Assembly: GCF_011388195.1 (NCBI RefSeq)
Contig: NZ_CP049990.1
Location: 1,178,001-1,242,000 of the forward strand
From: Pusillimonas sp. DMV24BSW_D
GTDB lineage: Bacteria > Pseudomonadota > Gammaproteobacteria > Burkholderiales > Burkholderiaceae_B
Reading direction: 5' to 3'
DNA: 64,000 nucleotides
Position 1 is the stretch's first letter; each line of letters opens with the position of its first letter. The notes under the pieces are model-generated. The model was not told the DNA's origin, did not search any database, and saw nothing but the letters and a program-made list of their open reading frames with translations. Made by a program: the position numbers and the translations under genes. Of this stretch, positions 9,945 through 18,109 are shown piece after piece.

Positions 9945-10344
9945 GGTTAAAGCTCCCTTGTGGCGCGCAATTGGGGCGTACGCAATGCGGCACGATCGAT
10001 AGCGCCGCTGAAAAGAAAGGGTTGACTAACGGCCATATCGATTCCTGTTGTAATTGAGAATAATATTGAGAGTTATTATTGTCTTTATGGAATTATACAT
10101 AGACTGAACACGCATAAAGGAAGGTTTCCCCGGGTGGAGTTGATCGTTTGTGCGACGTTTTTTAAACAAGATGAATAAATTAAATATTAATAATAAGATT
10201 TGTTCCCATTTGTGTTTATATTATTATTTGTGTTAAATTCAGCCGCTATCGCCGATCCGCCGGCTTTCGGCTCCGGTGTCTTGTGCCGCTCGTATGTGTT
10301 GTTCCTCGTTCCGGTCCCTTTTCTCTTTTTATGAGTGTGAAATC
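9945..10344. other. 400-base divergent intergenic region, AT-rich
   Basis: Non-coding region between the divergent PepSY and siderophore-receptor genes. The stretch 10150-10240 is strongly AT-rich, rich in ATTAATAATAA/TTATATTATTA runs. It probably holds both promoters and iron control. A candidate Fur box is listed separately. The open frame upstream of 10345 has no Shine-Dalgarno or protein features. I see no RNA gene here. Confidence 0.6.
10055..10069. promoter_or_regulatory. Candidate Fur box
   Basis: TGAGAATaATATTGA matches the 7-1-7 Fur consensus TGATAATnATTATCA at 10 of 14 informative positions. It lies between a PepSY protein and a TonB-dependent siderophore receptor, where iron repression would be expected. 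The match is imperfect and AT-rich background raises the chance of coincidence. Confidence 0.45.
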
Positions 10345-12507
10345 ATGCCTCATCGCCCTTTTACCCGTTCGCTCTTATTACGCCATTTGGCGGCTGCCGG
10401 CCTTTTGGTTTCCGCCGGCGGCGCTCTGGCGCAGAGCACGCAACCTGCTACTCTTCAGACCATTACGGTTGAGGGTAGTCAACTGTCCGACGGAGTAATG
10501 CCGCCTTTTGCCGGTGGGCAGGTGGCAACGGGCGGTAGTTTGGGCTTGCTCGGAACCAGTAACGTCATGGACTCTCCGTTCAGTACGGTGAACTACACCT
10601 CGCAACTGGTAGACGACATACAGGCCCGAACCCTGGCGGATGTCATCACGCTTGACCCTTCGGTGCGCACGACAACGTCTACTGGTGGTTTCGGAGAAGA
10701 TTTCCTTATTCGTGGCTTTAGCGTTGGCACCGGAGATGTCGGGTTGAATGGCCTGTACGGATTGTTGTCGGCTAATCGGATTCCACTTGAAATGGTTGAG
10801 CGTGTCGAGTTGCTTAAAGGGCCGGGCACACTTATGCGAGGTATTCCGCCCAATGGAAGTATCGGTGGTAGTGTCAACGTCATTACCAAACGGGCTGACG
10901 ACGAGCCCCTCACGCGTGTTAGTGCCGCGTATACCAGCAAAGCCAACGTGGGGACGCATGTCGACATAGGGCGGCGCTTTGGGAAGAACAATGCCTGGGG
11001 AGTCCGCTTTAATGGCGTATTGCGTGGCGGCGAAGCCTCTATTCGTGGCGGCAAACAAAATCTGGGTCTGGGTGCTCTGGCCCTGGATTACAGGGGAGAG
11101 CGTTTGCGATGGACGCTGGATGCCATATATCAAGACGAAAAGATAGATGATTTTCGTGCCCAGATCGGTTTCCGGCCGGGCATTGCCGAGATTCCGGCAG
11201 CACCGGATGGAGACATTACTTTTTACCCGGGCACAACGCTTACCCAACTCGACAAGACAGTCGCTTCGCGACTGGAGTACGACCTGACCGACAATCTAAC
11301 AGCGCACGTTGCGATGGGTTACCGAGACAACGTCGTAAAACAAATGTTCCCGATTTCGGTGAATCCCAACACGCTTGCACGACAGGGTGTGGACGCCGAC
11401 GGTAATTTCGGCGTCATGAACTCTTATTATGATTCCTATTCCAAAACCTTCAGTGCCGACGCGGGTTTGCAAGCCAGGTTTAATACGGGCGGTGTGGGTC
11501 ATGTCGTGGCGTTGAGCGCAACCCGTATGGATCAGGAAGCGGGCAATGCCTATTCACCCGGCACGGCTGCCGTGTCGTCAAATATTTATAACCCATCGCC
11601 GCTTCCTGCAGCGCCATCCGTACGAAACAATATGGAACGCGCTTCGGAAACGACACTCAGCAGTATTGCGATAGCCGATACGCTGTCTTTTGCCCAGGAT
11701 AGTGTGCTACTTACCGTAGGTGCACGCAGGCAGACGGTTGAGGTTGATGGTTACAGCACCGCTACCGGCGCCAGAACGAGCACGTATAAGGCCAGTGCAA
11801 TTTCTCCGGTTGCAGGCATCGTAGTAAAACCGCTAAATAACGTATCAATTTACGGTAACTTCACGGAAGGGCTTACCAGGGGCACCATTGTGAGTGCCAA
11901 TTATGCGAATGCCGGGGAAGTGCTTGATCCTTACAAGTCGAAGCAATACGAGGCCGGTGTTAAAGTGGATTGGGGCAAGGTAACCACTACTGTGGCGGTG
12001 TATCAGTTGGGGCGGCCCGCGGGTCAGGCCGACGATGCCAACGTATATGGTTATTTTGGCGAGCAACGCAACCGCGGTCTTGAACTCACGGCATACGGGG
12101 AACTGCAGCCCGGTTTGCGGTTTATGGCGGGCGCGGCCTTTACACAAGCTAAACTGATGAACACCCCGGGCGGTGTCAATGAAGGTAATACGGCGGCGGG
12201 CGTGCCTCGACGCACTTTTAATCTTGCCTTGGATTGGGATACGCCTTGGGTGAACGGTTTGAGCCTCAACGGTAGTGTGGCTTACACGTCCTCTTCATAT
12301 ATTGATTCAACCAATACACTAAGCCTGCCGGCGGTTACAACTTTTGGTCTTGGTGCACGCTACCGTACCGAAGTCGCAGGAAAACCCGTTGTCTTGCGCG
12401 CTAATATTGATAACCTGACAGACAAAGAATATTGGTTGGCCAGCGGAAGTTTTGCAACAAATGCAGCCGGGCGTACGGTGATGTTGTCTGCCACAGTCGA
12501 CTTCTAA
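10345..12507 (+). CDS. TonB-dependent siderophore receptor
   Basis: Outer-membrane beta-barrel receptor that imports ferric siderophore using TonB/ExbB energy. The ATG at 10345 begins a signal peptide (LAAAGLLVSAGGALAQ), giving 720 residues. An in-frame start at 10276 would put an implausible Cys-rich peptide ahead of it. The mature protein starts with a TonB-box-like stretch (TLQTITVEG). The plug domain follows (about residues 60-200, with VERVELLKGPGTLMRG and GGSVNVITKRA), then the barrel, ending in a C-terminal Phe (SATVDF) as outer-membrane barrels do. There is no N-terminal STN signalling extension, so it should not itself drive a FecIR-type sigma circuit. The siderophore cannot be assigned from sequence. 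The divergent PepSY gene and candidate Fur box support iron-limited expression. Confidence 0.93.
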   Translation: MPHRPFTRSLLLRHLAAAGLLVSAGGALAQSTQPATLQTITVEGSQLSDGVMPPFAGGQVATGGSLGLLGTSNVMDSPFSTVNYTSQLVDDIQARTLADVITLDPSVRTTTSTGGFGEDFLIRGFSVGTGDVGLNGLYGLLSANRIPLEMVERVELLKGPGTLMRGIPPNGSIGGSVNVITKRADDEPLTRVSAAYTSKANVGTHVDIGRRFGKNNAWGVRFNGVLRGGEASIRGGKQNLGLGALALDYRGERLRWTLDAIYQDEKIDDFRAQIGFRPGIAEIPAAPDGDITFYPGTTLTQLDKTVASRLEYDLTDNLTAHVAMGYRDNVVKQMFPISVNPNTLARQGVDADGNFGVMNSYYDSYSKTFSADAGLQARFNTGGVGHVVALSATRMDQEAGNAYSPGTAAVSSNIYNPSPLPAAPSVRNNMERASETTLSSIAIADTLSFAQDSVLLTVGARRQTVEVDGYSTATGARTSTYKASAISPVAGIVVKPLNNVSIYGNFTEGLTRGTIVSANYANAGEVLDPYKSKQYEAGVKVDWGKVTTTVAVYQLGRPAGQADDANVYGYFGEQRNRGLELTAYGELQPGLRFMAGAAFTQAKLMNTPGGVNEGNTAAGVPRRTFNLALDWDTPWVNGLSLNGSVAYTSSSYIDSTNTLSLPAVTTFGLGARYRTEVAGKPVVLRANIDNLTDKEYWLASGSFATNAAGRTVMLSATVDF

Positions 12508-12583
12508 AAGCATATTTTCAACTGATTTCCCGCGACTGACTATTCTTATTGACACTTCTTGTTTTTCATCTCATTTAACATAT

Positions 12584-12599
12584 ACTTATATATATAATA
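12584..12599. promoter_or_regulatory. Operator-like site A upstream of CoA ligase
   Basis: ACTTATATATATATAA, a member of the shared motif ACTyAyATAyATrTAw seen also at 16030-16045 and 23245-23260. A TTGACA hexamer lies upstream at 12549-12554, and the ligase start is 38 bases downstream. It is inferred to be a binding site for the cluster's GntR/HutC regulator. Confidence 0.5.
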
Positions 12600-12636
12600 G
12601 TTTATGTGAATGGCAGGCAAGAGGAGACGCATAAGA

Positions 12637-14181
12637 GTGGAGCGAACCATCAGTCAGGCGGGAATCGTTGAGCCGGTACCTACGGTTCTTGAAATGTTGC
12701 AGGACTCTGCTATTCGGTTTCCTGAGAACGAAGCGGTTGTCTTTGAGAATGTCCGGTTGACGTATCGGCAATTGGTCGCCGAAATAGCCGATCTAGCGAG
12801 TCGCTTGAGCAAACTAGGGGCGAAAGGGCAACGAGTCGCCATTGTCATGCCCAATGGGTTGGACATCGTTGTTGCGATTTACGCGGTATATGCTGCCGGC
12901 GCCCAAGCGGTGCCGTTGAACCCAGATTACACCGAGCGGGAAATCAGCGAGATTCTGCAAGATGCTGACGTTTTAGTAACGCTTTGCGGACGCGCGCAAT
13001 ACGATAGGGTCGGTCAACAACTGGATACCTTGTCGAAAAATCACGCAATTGTGTTGGCATTGTCTCCTTCTGGATCAGTCGAAACAGAACAACCGTTATG
13101 TGAATTTACGTTACCGAGTCCGGCCGACTTGGCTAAGCTGCAATATACCGGTGGAACGACTGGTCGTTCGAAAGGTGTCATGCTGACCCATGAAAACGTT
13201 GCCGTTAATGTATTGCAACGCGAAGCGTTGATTCCAATGCGCCAGGGTGTAGAGCGAATTTTGTGTGTAACGCCGCTATATCACGCGTATGCCACTGCAA
13301 TGGCTTTATATCCGGCTTTGAGTTCGGGCGGGGCGCTGGTTATACAGTCGCGCTTCAAGCCCGAGCAGGTCTTTGATGCTTTAGAGCGCGAGCACATCAC
13401 GTTGTTCGCCGGCGCCCCGGCTATTTATTACGCGTTGGTCAGTCACCCATTATTCGAAAAATGCAATTTGTCGTCTTTATCGGCCAGTTTCTCGGGTTCG
13501 GCGCCGTTATCTTTAGAGGTTTTGGAGCGCTGGCAAAGTGTATCGGGTGCGCCCATTCTGGAAGGGTATGGTTTAACAGAGTCCTCTCCTATCCTTACTT
13601 TTAATCCGCGATATGGCATACGAAAGCCAGGCTCTGTGGGGTTGGCTGCATTGAATACGATGCTTGAAATCGTTGACCCTGTCGAGACCGACAAAGTATT
13701 GGGATGCAACCAGGTTGGCGAGATCAGAGCACGCGGCCCACAACTCATGGCGGGTTATCGCAACCTACCAAAAGAGACCGCGGCAATGATTCGCGACGGA
13801 TGGCTTTACACCGGCGACCTTGGGGAGTTGGATGAAGAAGGCTACTTGTTCATTCGTGGCCGCAAAAAAGAGATGGTGATCGTCGGTGGTTTTAATGTGT
13901 ATCCGCGAGAGATAGAAGAACAGCTATTTATGATGGCAGGAGTTCAGGACTGCGCGGTCGTGGGAGTTAAGGACGCGTATTTGGGAGAGGTCTTGCATGC
14001 CTTCATCGTGGTCAGGCCCGGCTCAGCGTTAACCAAAACTGACGTTTTCGAGCGTTGTGAGCAGAACCTGGTGCGTTACAAAGTCCCCAAGCACGTGCAT
14101 TTTGTTGAGACTTTGCCTCGTACCGCTGTAGGAAAGCTGGACAGGGCTCGTTTGTCGGTAATGGGCGAAGAGCATATTTGA
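12637..14181 (+). CDS. AMP-forming acyl/aryl-CoA ligase
   Basis: An ANL-superfamily ligase (514 residues) that activates a carboxylic acid to its CoA thioester through an adenylate. It has the P-loop YTGGTTGRSKGVMLTHEN near residue 170, the YGLTESSP motif near 310, YTGDLGELDEEGYLFIRGRKKE near 400, and the C-terminal catalytic Lys in RTAVGKLDR. The GTG at 12637 is preferred because GAGGAGA at 12621-12627 is well spaced from it; an in-frame ATG at 12610 lies before that Shine-Dalgarno. It is first in an operon with the acyl-CoA dehydrogenase 46 bases downstream. Position in an aromatic-degradation region suggests an aromatic or arylalkanoic acid substrate, but medium- or long-chain fatty acids cannot be excluded. 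Confidence 0.88.
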   Translation: MERTISQAGIVEPVPTVLEMLQDSAIRFPENEAVVFENVRLTYRQLVAEIADLASRLSKLGAKGQRVAIVMPNGLDIVVAIYAVYAAGAQAVPLNPDYTEREISEILQDADVLVTLCGRAQYDRVGQQLDTLSKNHAIVLALSPSGSVETEQPLCEFTLPSPADLAKLQYTGGTTGRSKGVMLTHENVAVNVLQREALIPMRQGVERILCVTPLYHAYATAMALYPALSSGGALVIQSRFKPEQVFDALEREHITLFAGAPAIYYALVSHPLFEKCNLSSLSASFSGSAPLSLEVLERWQSVSGAPILEGYGLTESSPILTFNPRYGIRKPGSVGLAALNTMLEIVDPVETDKVLGCNQVGEIRARGPQLMAGYRNLPKETAAMIRDGWLYTGDLGELDEEGYLFIRGRKKEMVIVGGFNVYPREIEEQLFMMAGVQDCAVVGVKDAYLGEVLHAFIVVRPGSALTKTDVFERCEQNLVRYKVPKHVHFVETLPRTAVGKLDRARLSVMGEEHI

Positions 14182-14227
14182 CGAGCGCCTCTTTTATTCA
14201 TCTTCTACAAATAGAAAGGAATGAAGC

Positions 14228-15997
14228 TTGAGTACTTATTATCCGCGGTATGACGAAATTCATTTTGCGTTAAATGTGTGGTCGGAAATGCCCGGCTTGC
14301 AGGCTTTGCCTGGGCTTGAAGGACAAAGTGCGGACATCGTTTCAGCTGTGATTGATGAAGCGGGGCGGTTTGCTTCGCAAGTGCTGGCACCGCTGGATAC
14401 GATCGGTGATCGCGAAGGGGCGTATATAAAGGACGGTCGCGTGTGTCTACCTGAGGGTTGGGGTAGTGCGTACAACAAATTTGTTGAAGCGCAGTGGAAC
14501 ACCGTGCATTTTCCTGAAGTGATTGGTGGTCAGGGGTTTGCTACGCCGGTCAGTGTTGCTGTGTCCGAGATGTTCAACAGCGCCAATATTTCATTTAGCT
14601 TGGGGCTGATGCCTTTTTCTGGCGTGGTGTCGCTACTGGCAGCATACGGAACTGAACGGCAAAAGCGAGTCTATCTACCTGCGTTGGTAAGTGGGCGTTG
14701 GACAGCTACGCTTGCAATTACCGAGCCTCAGGCGGGTACCGACTTGGGTGCAATTAAGACAAAAGCCGAAAAAGATGCAGCCGGATATCGGATTAAAGGC
14801 ACAAAGTGTTTTATTACGTATGGCGATCACGATATGGCCGAAAACATTGTGCATTTTGTGTTGGCGCGCGGGCCGGAGAATGTCGCGGGCGTGAAAGGCC
14901 TGTCCTTGTATGTGGTGTCGAAGTTCGAGGTGGATGATGAAGGGGAAATCGGCAGCAGGAATGATGTTCAGTGCATTTCGCTGGAGAAGAAAATAGGGGT
15001 GCGCGCCAGCCCAACAGCAACAATGGCATTCGGAGATGAGCAGGGCGCTGTTGGGGAGTTGCTTGGAGAAGAGAACCGGGGGCTGGCGCATATGTTTCTT
15101 GTGCTGAACCGCGCCCGCCTGAATATTGCTGTTTTCGGATTGGCGTCTGCCGAAAATGCCTATCAGGCAGCGTTGTCATATGCACAGGAACGTATACAGG
15201 GAAGTGATCGAAATGGCAGACCCTGTGCCATTATTGAGCACCCAGACGTGCGACGAATGTTACAAGACATGCGTGCCAGTACGGATGCCATGCGGGCAAT
15301 AGCTTATTACACCGCAGGGGTTGCAGAGCGCGCGCAGCGTGAGCCGGATGAGCTGCTTCGCTCAATGTATAAAAAGAGATTGGATCTGTTAACGCCGATC
15401 GCGAAAGGGTGGGTTACCGAGAATGGTTTTCTGGCTGCGTCGACAGGTGTTCAGGTCGCCGGCGGGGCCGGGTACCTGGAGGAAAGCAGGGCTTCACAGT
15501 ATTTCAGGGATGCTCGCGTACATACTATTTACGAGGGTACCACGGGTGTGCAGTCGATGGACTTGGTTTTGCGTAAGGTAATGCGCGATGAAGGGGAGAG
15601 TGCGTTACTGCTGTTGAATTCTATGCTGCAGGAAGTATTGGCGTATCAGCATCATGATTCCGTGCGCGATGAGGTTGCGTTGCTTTCAGATGCAATCGCG
15701 CGATTAAAAGATGCCACTGAATGGATTCTTGGTCAGGGTGACGCTCAAAGAGAGCGCTTGGAGGCTATTTCGGCGCATTATTTGAATTTCTGGGGAACGG
15801 TTTTGGGTGCTTGGCTCTTGATCAAAGGCGTGGTTGCGTCAACCGCAACGGAGTCTGATTTATCGTTGGCCAATGCTTTTGTAGATAACAAAAAGTCTGC
15901 AATGCGCTATTTTCTGGTGCATCGACTCATGCCGGCGTGTTCTCTAAAAGACGTGATAGTTCAAGGTGCCTCTTCCATTACATGCGCCAAATTTTAG
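14228..15997 (+). CDS. Large acyl-CoA dehydrogenase (DmdC-like, ~590 aa)
   Basis: An FAD-dependent acyl-CoA dehydrogenase of 589 residues, longer than the usual 380-400 because of a C-terminal extension, as in the DmdC (methylmercaptopropionyl-CoA dehydrogenase) group. It has LAITEPQAGTDLGA near residue 165, the glycine-rich VQVAGGAGYLEE near 410, and the catalytic-base region HTIYEGTTGVQSMDL near 430. The TTG start at 14228 is chosen because AGGA at 14217-14220 is 7 bases upstream; the ATG at 14221 is out of frame. It follows the CoA ligase in the same unit and would introduce an alpha,beta double bond into the CoA thioester made by that ligase. A terminator hairpin spans its stop codon. Confidence 0.9.
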   Translation: MSTYYPRYDEIHFALNVWSEMPGLQALPGLEGQSADIVSAVIDEAGRFASQVLAPLDTIGDREGAYIKDGRVCLPEGWGSAYNKFVEAQWNTVHFPEVIGGQGFATPVSVAVSEMFNSANISFSLGLMPFSGVVSLLAAYGTERQKRVYLPALVSGRWTATLAITEPQAGTDLGAIKTKAEKDAAGYRIKGTKCFITYGDHDMAENIVHFVLARGPENVAGVKGLSLYVVSKFEVDDEGEIGSRNDVQCISLEKKIGVRASPTATMAFGDEQGAVGELLGEENRGLAHMFLVLNRARLNIAVFGLASAENAYQAALSYAQERIQGSDRNGRPCAIIEHPDVRRMLQDMRASTDAMRAIAYYTAGVAERAQREPDELLRSMYKKRLDLLTPIAKGWVTENGFLAASTGVQVAGGAGYLEESRASQYFRDARVHTIYEGTTGVQSMDLVLRKVMRDEGESALLLLNSMLQEVLAYQHHDSVRDEVALLSDAIARLKDATEWILGQGDAQRERLEAISAHYLNFWGTVLGAWLLIKGVVASTATESDLSLANAFVDNKKSAMRYFLVHRLMPACSLKDVIVQGASSITCAKF

Positions 15998-16020
15998 TTT
16001 GTTTGGCGCCATTATTTTTT
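15984..16020 (+). terminator. Rho-independent terminator after acyl-CoA dehydrogenase
   Basis: GCGCCAAA (15984-15991) pairs with TTTGGCGC (16002-16009) around a 10-base loop holding the dehydrogenase stop codon, followed by a T-rich tail. It separates the ligase-dehydrogenase unit from the next promoter. Confidence 0.72.
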
Positions 16021-16022
16021 TG

Positions 16023-16052
16023 TTGACATACTCATATACATATAAGTATCAT
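16023..16052 (+). promoter_or_regulatory. Sigma-70-like promoter with embedded operator-like site B
   Basis: TTGACA (16023-16028) and TATCAT (16047-16052) are separated by 18 bases. The spacer is filled by an imperfect 22-bp palindrome at 16028-16049 with arms ATACT...AGTAT. Its core ACTCATATACATATAA (16030-16045) matches the motif shared with sites A and C. A degenerate copy (ACTTATGTGTATA) lies at 16068-16080 just before the Shine-Dalgarno. A repressor bound here would block polymerase directly. Confidence 0.6.
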
Positions 16053-16091
16053 CAATAAAAATATCTTACTTATGTGTATAGGAGTTTTGTT

Positions 16092-17027
16092 ATGTCGCGT
16101 CTGAAAATTGGACGGCATTTCGCCGCACTTGTTGTGCCTTTTACTGATTCCGGCGAGATAGACGAGCCGGCTTTTCGCAAAGTCTGTCGTTTTATGCTCG
16201 ATGTGGATGGTATTGATGGTTTAGTTGTGAATGCCAACGCAGGTGAAGTTGATGCGTTAACAGACAGCGAGCGCATGTTGGTGCTGAAGTTGGCTATTGA
16301 AGAGGCTCATCCGCGAAAGAAAACGGTCGTGGCGGGTATTGTTCCTGTGCCGTACACCAACGCGGTAGCCGCGCGGTCGGCACAAGAGGCAGAGCAGGCG
16401 GGGGCTGACGGTATTTTGCTGTTGGGGTCAATTGCTTTCGGTCGTGGCGTCGACGCAGTGCCCGAGGTGGCGAAACAGTACACGTCAGATGTTGCCTCTT
16501 CAATCCGTATTCCAGTGATCTATTTTATGGCTGGGCCGCTGTCGGGCATCAACTACACGCCGGAAGTTGTAAAAGCCATTTGCGAAGTTGATAACGTTGT
16601 GGCAATTAAAGACACCATGTGGACGCCGCAGGGATTCGAAAATAACTATAAATCGTTGAAGAAACTGGGGCGCGACACGACGGTGTTGAGTGGCAACGAT
16701 AATTGCCTTTTCCAGAATTTTGCAACGGGTTGCGATGGAACATTGCTTGTGCTGCACATGGTTATGGCGAAGAAAGTCATAGAAATGTACGACCTGGTTC
16801 AACGCAATGATTTGAATGCGGCTCGCGAGATTCATGATAGTCATGACGCACTGGTACGACTTCTGTTTGCACGGCCAATGTTGAAAATGGTTAGCCGAGT
16901 GAAGTACGCACTTCATCAGATGGGAGTGATGGATAACTATCTGACACGAGATCCCATGCCGGCCCCTACCGAAGCAGAACGTAAAGCGATCAGCGCGGAA
17001 CTGCGTGCCCTTGGCTATATCAAGTAA
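16092..17027 (+). CDS. DapA-family (dihydrodipicolinate synthase/N-acetylneuraminate lyase) aldolase
   Basis: A class I aldolase of the DapA superfamily, 311 residues. The Schiff-base Lys is in VVAIKDTMW near residue 170 and the partner Tyr is in IPVIYFMAG near residue 145. The ATG at 16092 is used because GGAG at 16081-16084 precedes it; the in-frame ATG at 16074 lies upstream of that site. It is not lysine-biosynthetic DapA by context. The superfamily includes hydratase-aldolases that release pyruvate from ring-cleavage products (NahE, PhdJ), and first place in an operon with ring-cleaving dioxygenase genes makes such a role likely. The exact substrate is unknown. Confidence 0.85.
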   Translation: MSRLKIGRHFAALVVPFTDSGEIDEPAFRKVCRFMLDVDGIDGLVVNANAGEVDALTDSERMLVLKLAIEEAHPRKKTVVAGIVPVPYTNAVAARSAQEAEQAGADGILLLGSIAFGRGVDAVPEVAKQYTSDVASSIRIPVIYFMAGPLSGINYTPEVVKAICEVDNVVAIKDTMWTPQGFENNYKSLKKLGRDTTVLSGNDNCLFQNFATGCDGTLLVLHMVMAKKVIEMYDLVQRNDLNAAREIHDSHDALVRLLFARPMLKMVSRVKYALHQMGVMDNYLTRDPMPAPTEAERKAISAELRALGYIK

Positions 17028-17036
17028 CGAGAAGAA

Positions 17037-17816
17037 ATGGATTTAGGAATCAAAGGTCGTCTTGCGGTTGTCTCGGCGGGATCGAAAGGAATAGGGCGGT
17101 CGTGTGTGCTTGCGTTGGCAAAGGAAGGCGCGCGCATTGCGACTTTTTCCCGGCAGGAAAGTCATCTAACGGCGCTGGCAGATGAGATTGAAGAACTGAC
17201 GGGCCTTCGGCCTTATACCAGGTCTGCAGATTTGGCTGACCCGGCTTCTCTATCCGAGTTCTTTCAGGCGGTTCGCAAGGATGTGGGACCGGTAGATATT
17301 CTGGTGGCGAATTCCCTTGGTCCGCGCCCAGGGGTTTTCGATTTGCACGACGATCATGCATGGATATCAGCTTTTGAAGGTGCGCATCTAACGACTGTTC
17401 GAATGATTCGTGACGTCATTCCAGATATGCAAAAGAGTGGTCGAGGCGCTGTAGTCGCTATTCAATCTACGTCGGTCAAACAGCCGATTCCCGGGCTTAC
17501 TTTGTCAAATGGAGTGCGTCCGGCTGTCGCAGGTCTGATGAAGTCGCTTGCTATGGAATACGGCAAGAAAGGCGTGCGTTTCAATATTGTATGTCCCGGT
17601 CGTGTCATGACGGAACGGTTTTTGCAGGTTGAGAAAGCGCATGGCGGCTCGTTGGAAGAACGACTTGCAAAGTCTGCCGCGGAGGTGCCCATGGGTCGCT
17701 TTGGGGAGCCTGAAGAGGTGGCGGATGCCGTTGCATTTTTATGTTCGGATCGTGCTTCGTACATAACGGGAACGGTTCTGTCAGTTGATGGCGGCAACGT
17801 ACGAAGTCTGTTCTGA
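17037..17816 (+). CDS. SDR-family oxidoreductase lacking the canonical YxxxK motif
   Basis: A 259-residue short-chain dehydrogenase/reductase fold. The nucleotide-binding motif near the N-terminus is AGSKGIG, and the C-terminus has the usual FLCSDRASYITGTVLSVDGG. At the place of the catalytic YxxxK the sequence reads LSNGVRPAVAG, so Tyr and Lys are replaced by Ser and Arg, although the upstream Ser region (IQSTSV) is kept. This atypical SNxxR-like subgroup exists in FabG-like proteins of unclear activity. It sits 9 bases after the DapA-family gene and 9 bases before ligA. It may oxidise a cis-dihydrodiol or a hydroxyacyl intermediate, or may use another mechanism. Confidence 0.85.
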   Translation: MDLGIKGRLAVVSAGSKGIGRSCVLALAKEGARIATFSRQESHLTALADEIEELTGLRPYTRSADLADPASLSEFFQAVRKDVGPVDILVANSLGPRPGVFDLHDDHAWISAFEGAHLTTVRMIRDVIPDMQKSGRGAVVAIQSTSVKQPIPGLTLSNGVRPAVAGLMKSLAMEYGKKGVRFNIVCPGRVMTERFLQVEKAHGGSLEERLAKSAAEVPMGRFGEPEEVADAVAFLCSDRASYITGTVLSVDGGNVRSLF

Positions 17817-17825
17817 GGAGTCGAC

Positions 17826-18101
17826 ATGGCGCTTTACGATCTACAGCTTTATTTATTCAAGCTGAAAAATGAGCCCGATATGCAGGCAGCGTTTATGCAA
17901 GACCGGGAGGGCCATATGGTGCGTCATGGCTTGAATGAACAAGAGCGCCAGGCGATGCTTGATCAGGATATCCAAGCGCTATGGCGCTTGGGGGTGCATC
18001 CATTGTTAATGGCACCTTTAGGGCGATTTTTTAATCTGCCTCCTGATCAGTATCGGGCAACATTACGCGCCCTGGCGGGCGAGCGGCACTTGCGCAGTTA
18101 G
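17826..18101 (+). CDS. Extradiol ring-cleavage dioxygenase, LigA-type alpha subunit
   Basis: A small protein of 91 residues matching the LigA subunit of protocatechuate 4,5-dioxygenase-type enzymes. It is helical, with the conserved LGVHPLLMAPLG segment near residue 57. In LigAB, this subunit lids the active site of the LigB subunit and helps bind the substrate. It lies directly upstream of the ligB-like gene (8 bases), so the two probably form the heteromeric enzyme. A GAGGAG Shine-Dalgarno lies just before the ATG. A separate LigA subunit suggests a substrate with a polar group near the cleaved ring, as in protocatechuate, but this is inference. Confidence 0.85.
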   Translation: MALYDLQLYLFKLKNEPDMQAAFMQDREGHMVRHGLNEQERQAMLDQDIQALWRLGVHPLLMAPLGRFFNLPPDQYRATLRALAGERHLRS

Positions 18102-18109
18102 GAGGCAAC

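Noticed and set aside
10378-11247. 289-residue open frame on the - strand
   Set aside because: Antisense to the siderophore receptor, whose plug and signal peptide are unmistakable; low-complexity composition with no domain.
12610-12636. ATG start for the CoA ligase at 12610
   Set aside because: It precedes the well-placed GAGGAGA Shine-Dalgarno; the GTG at 12637 fits better.
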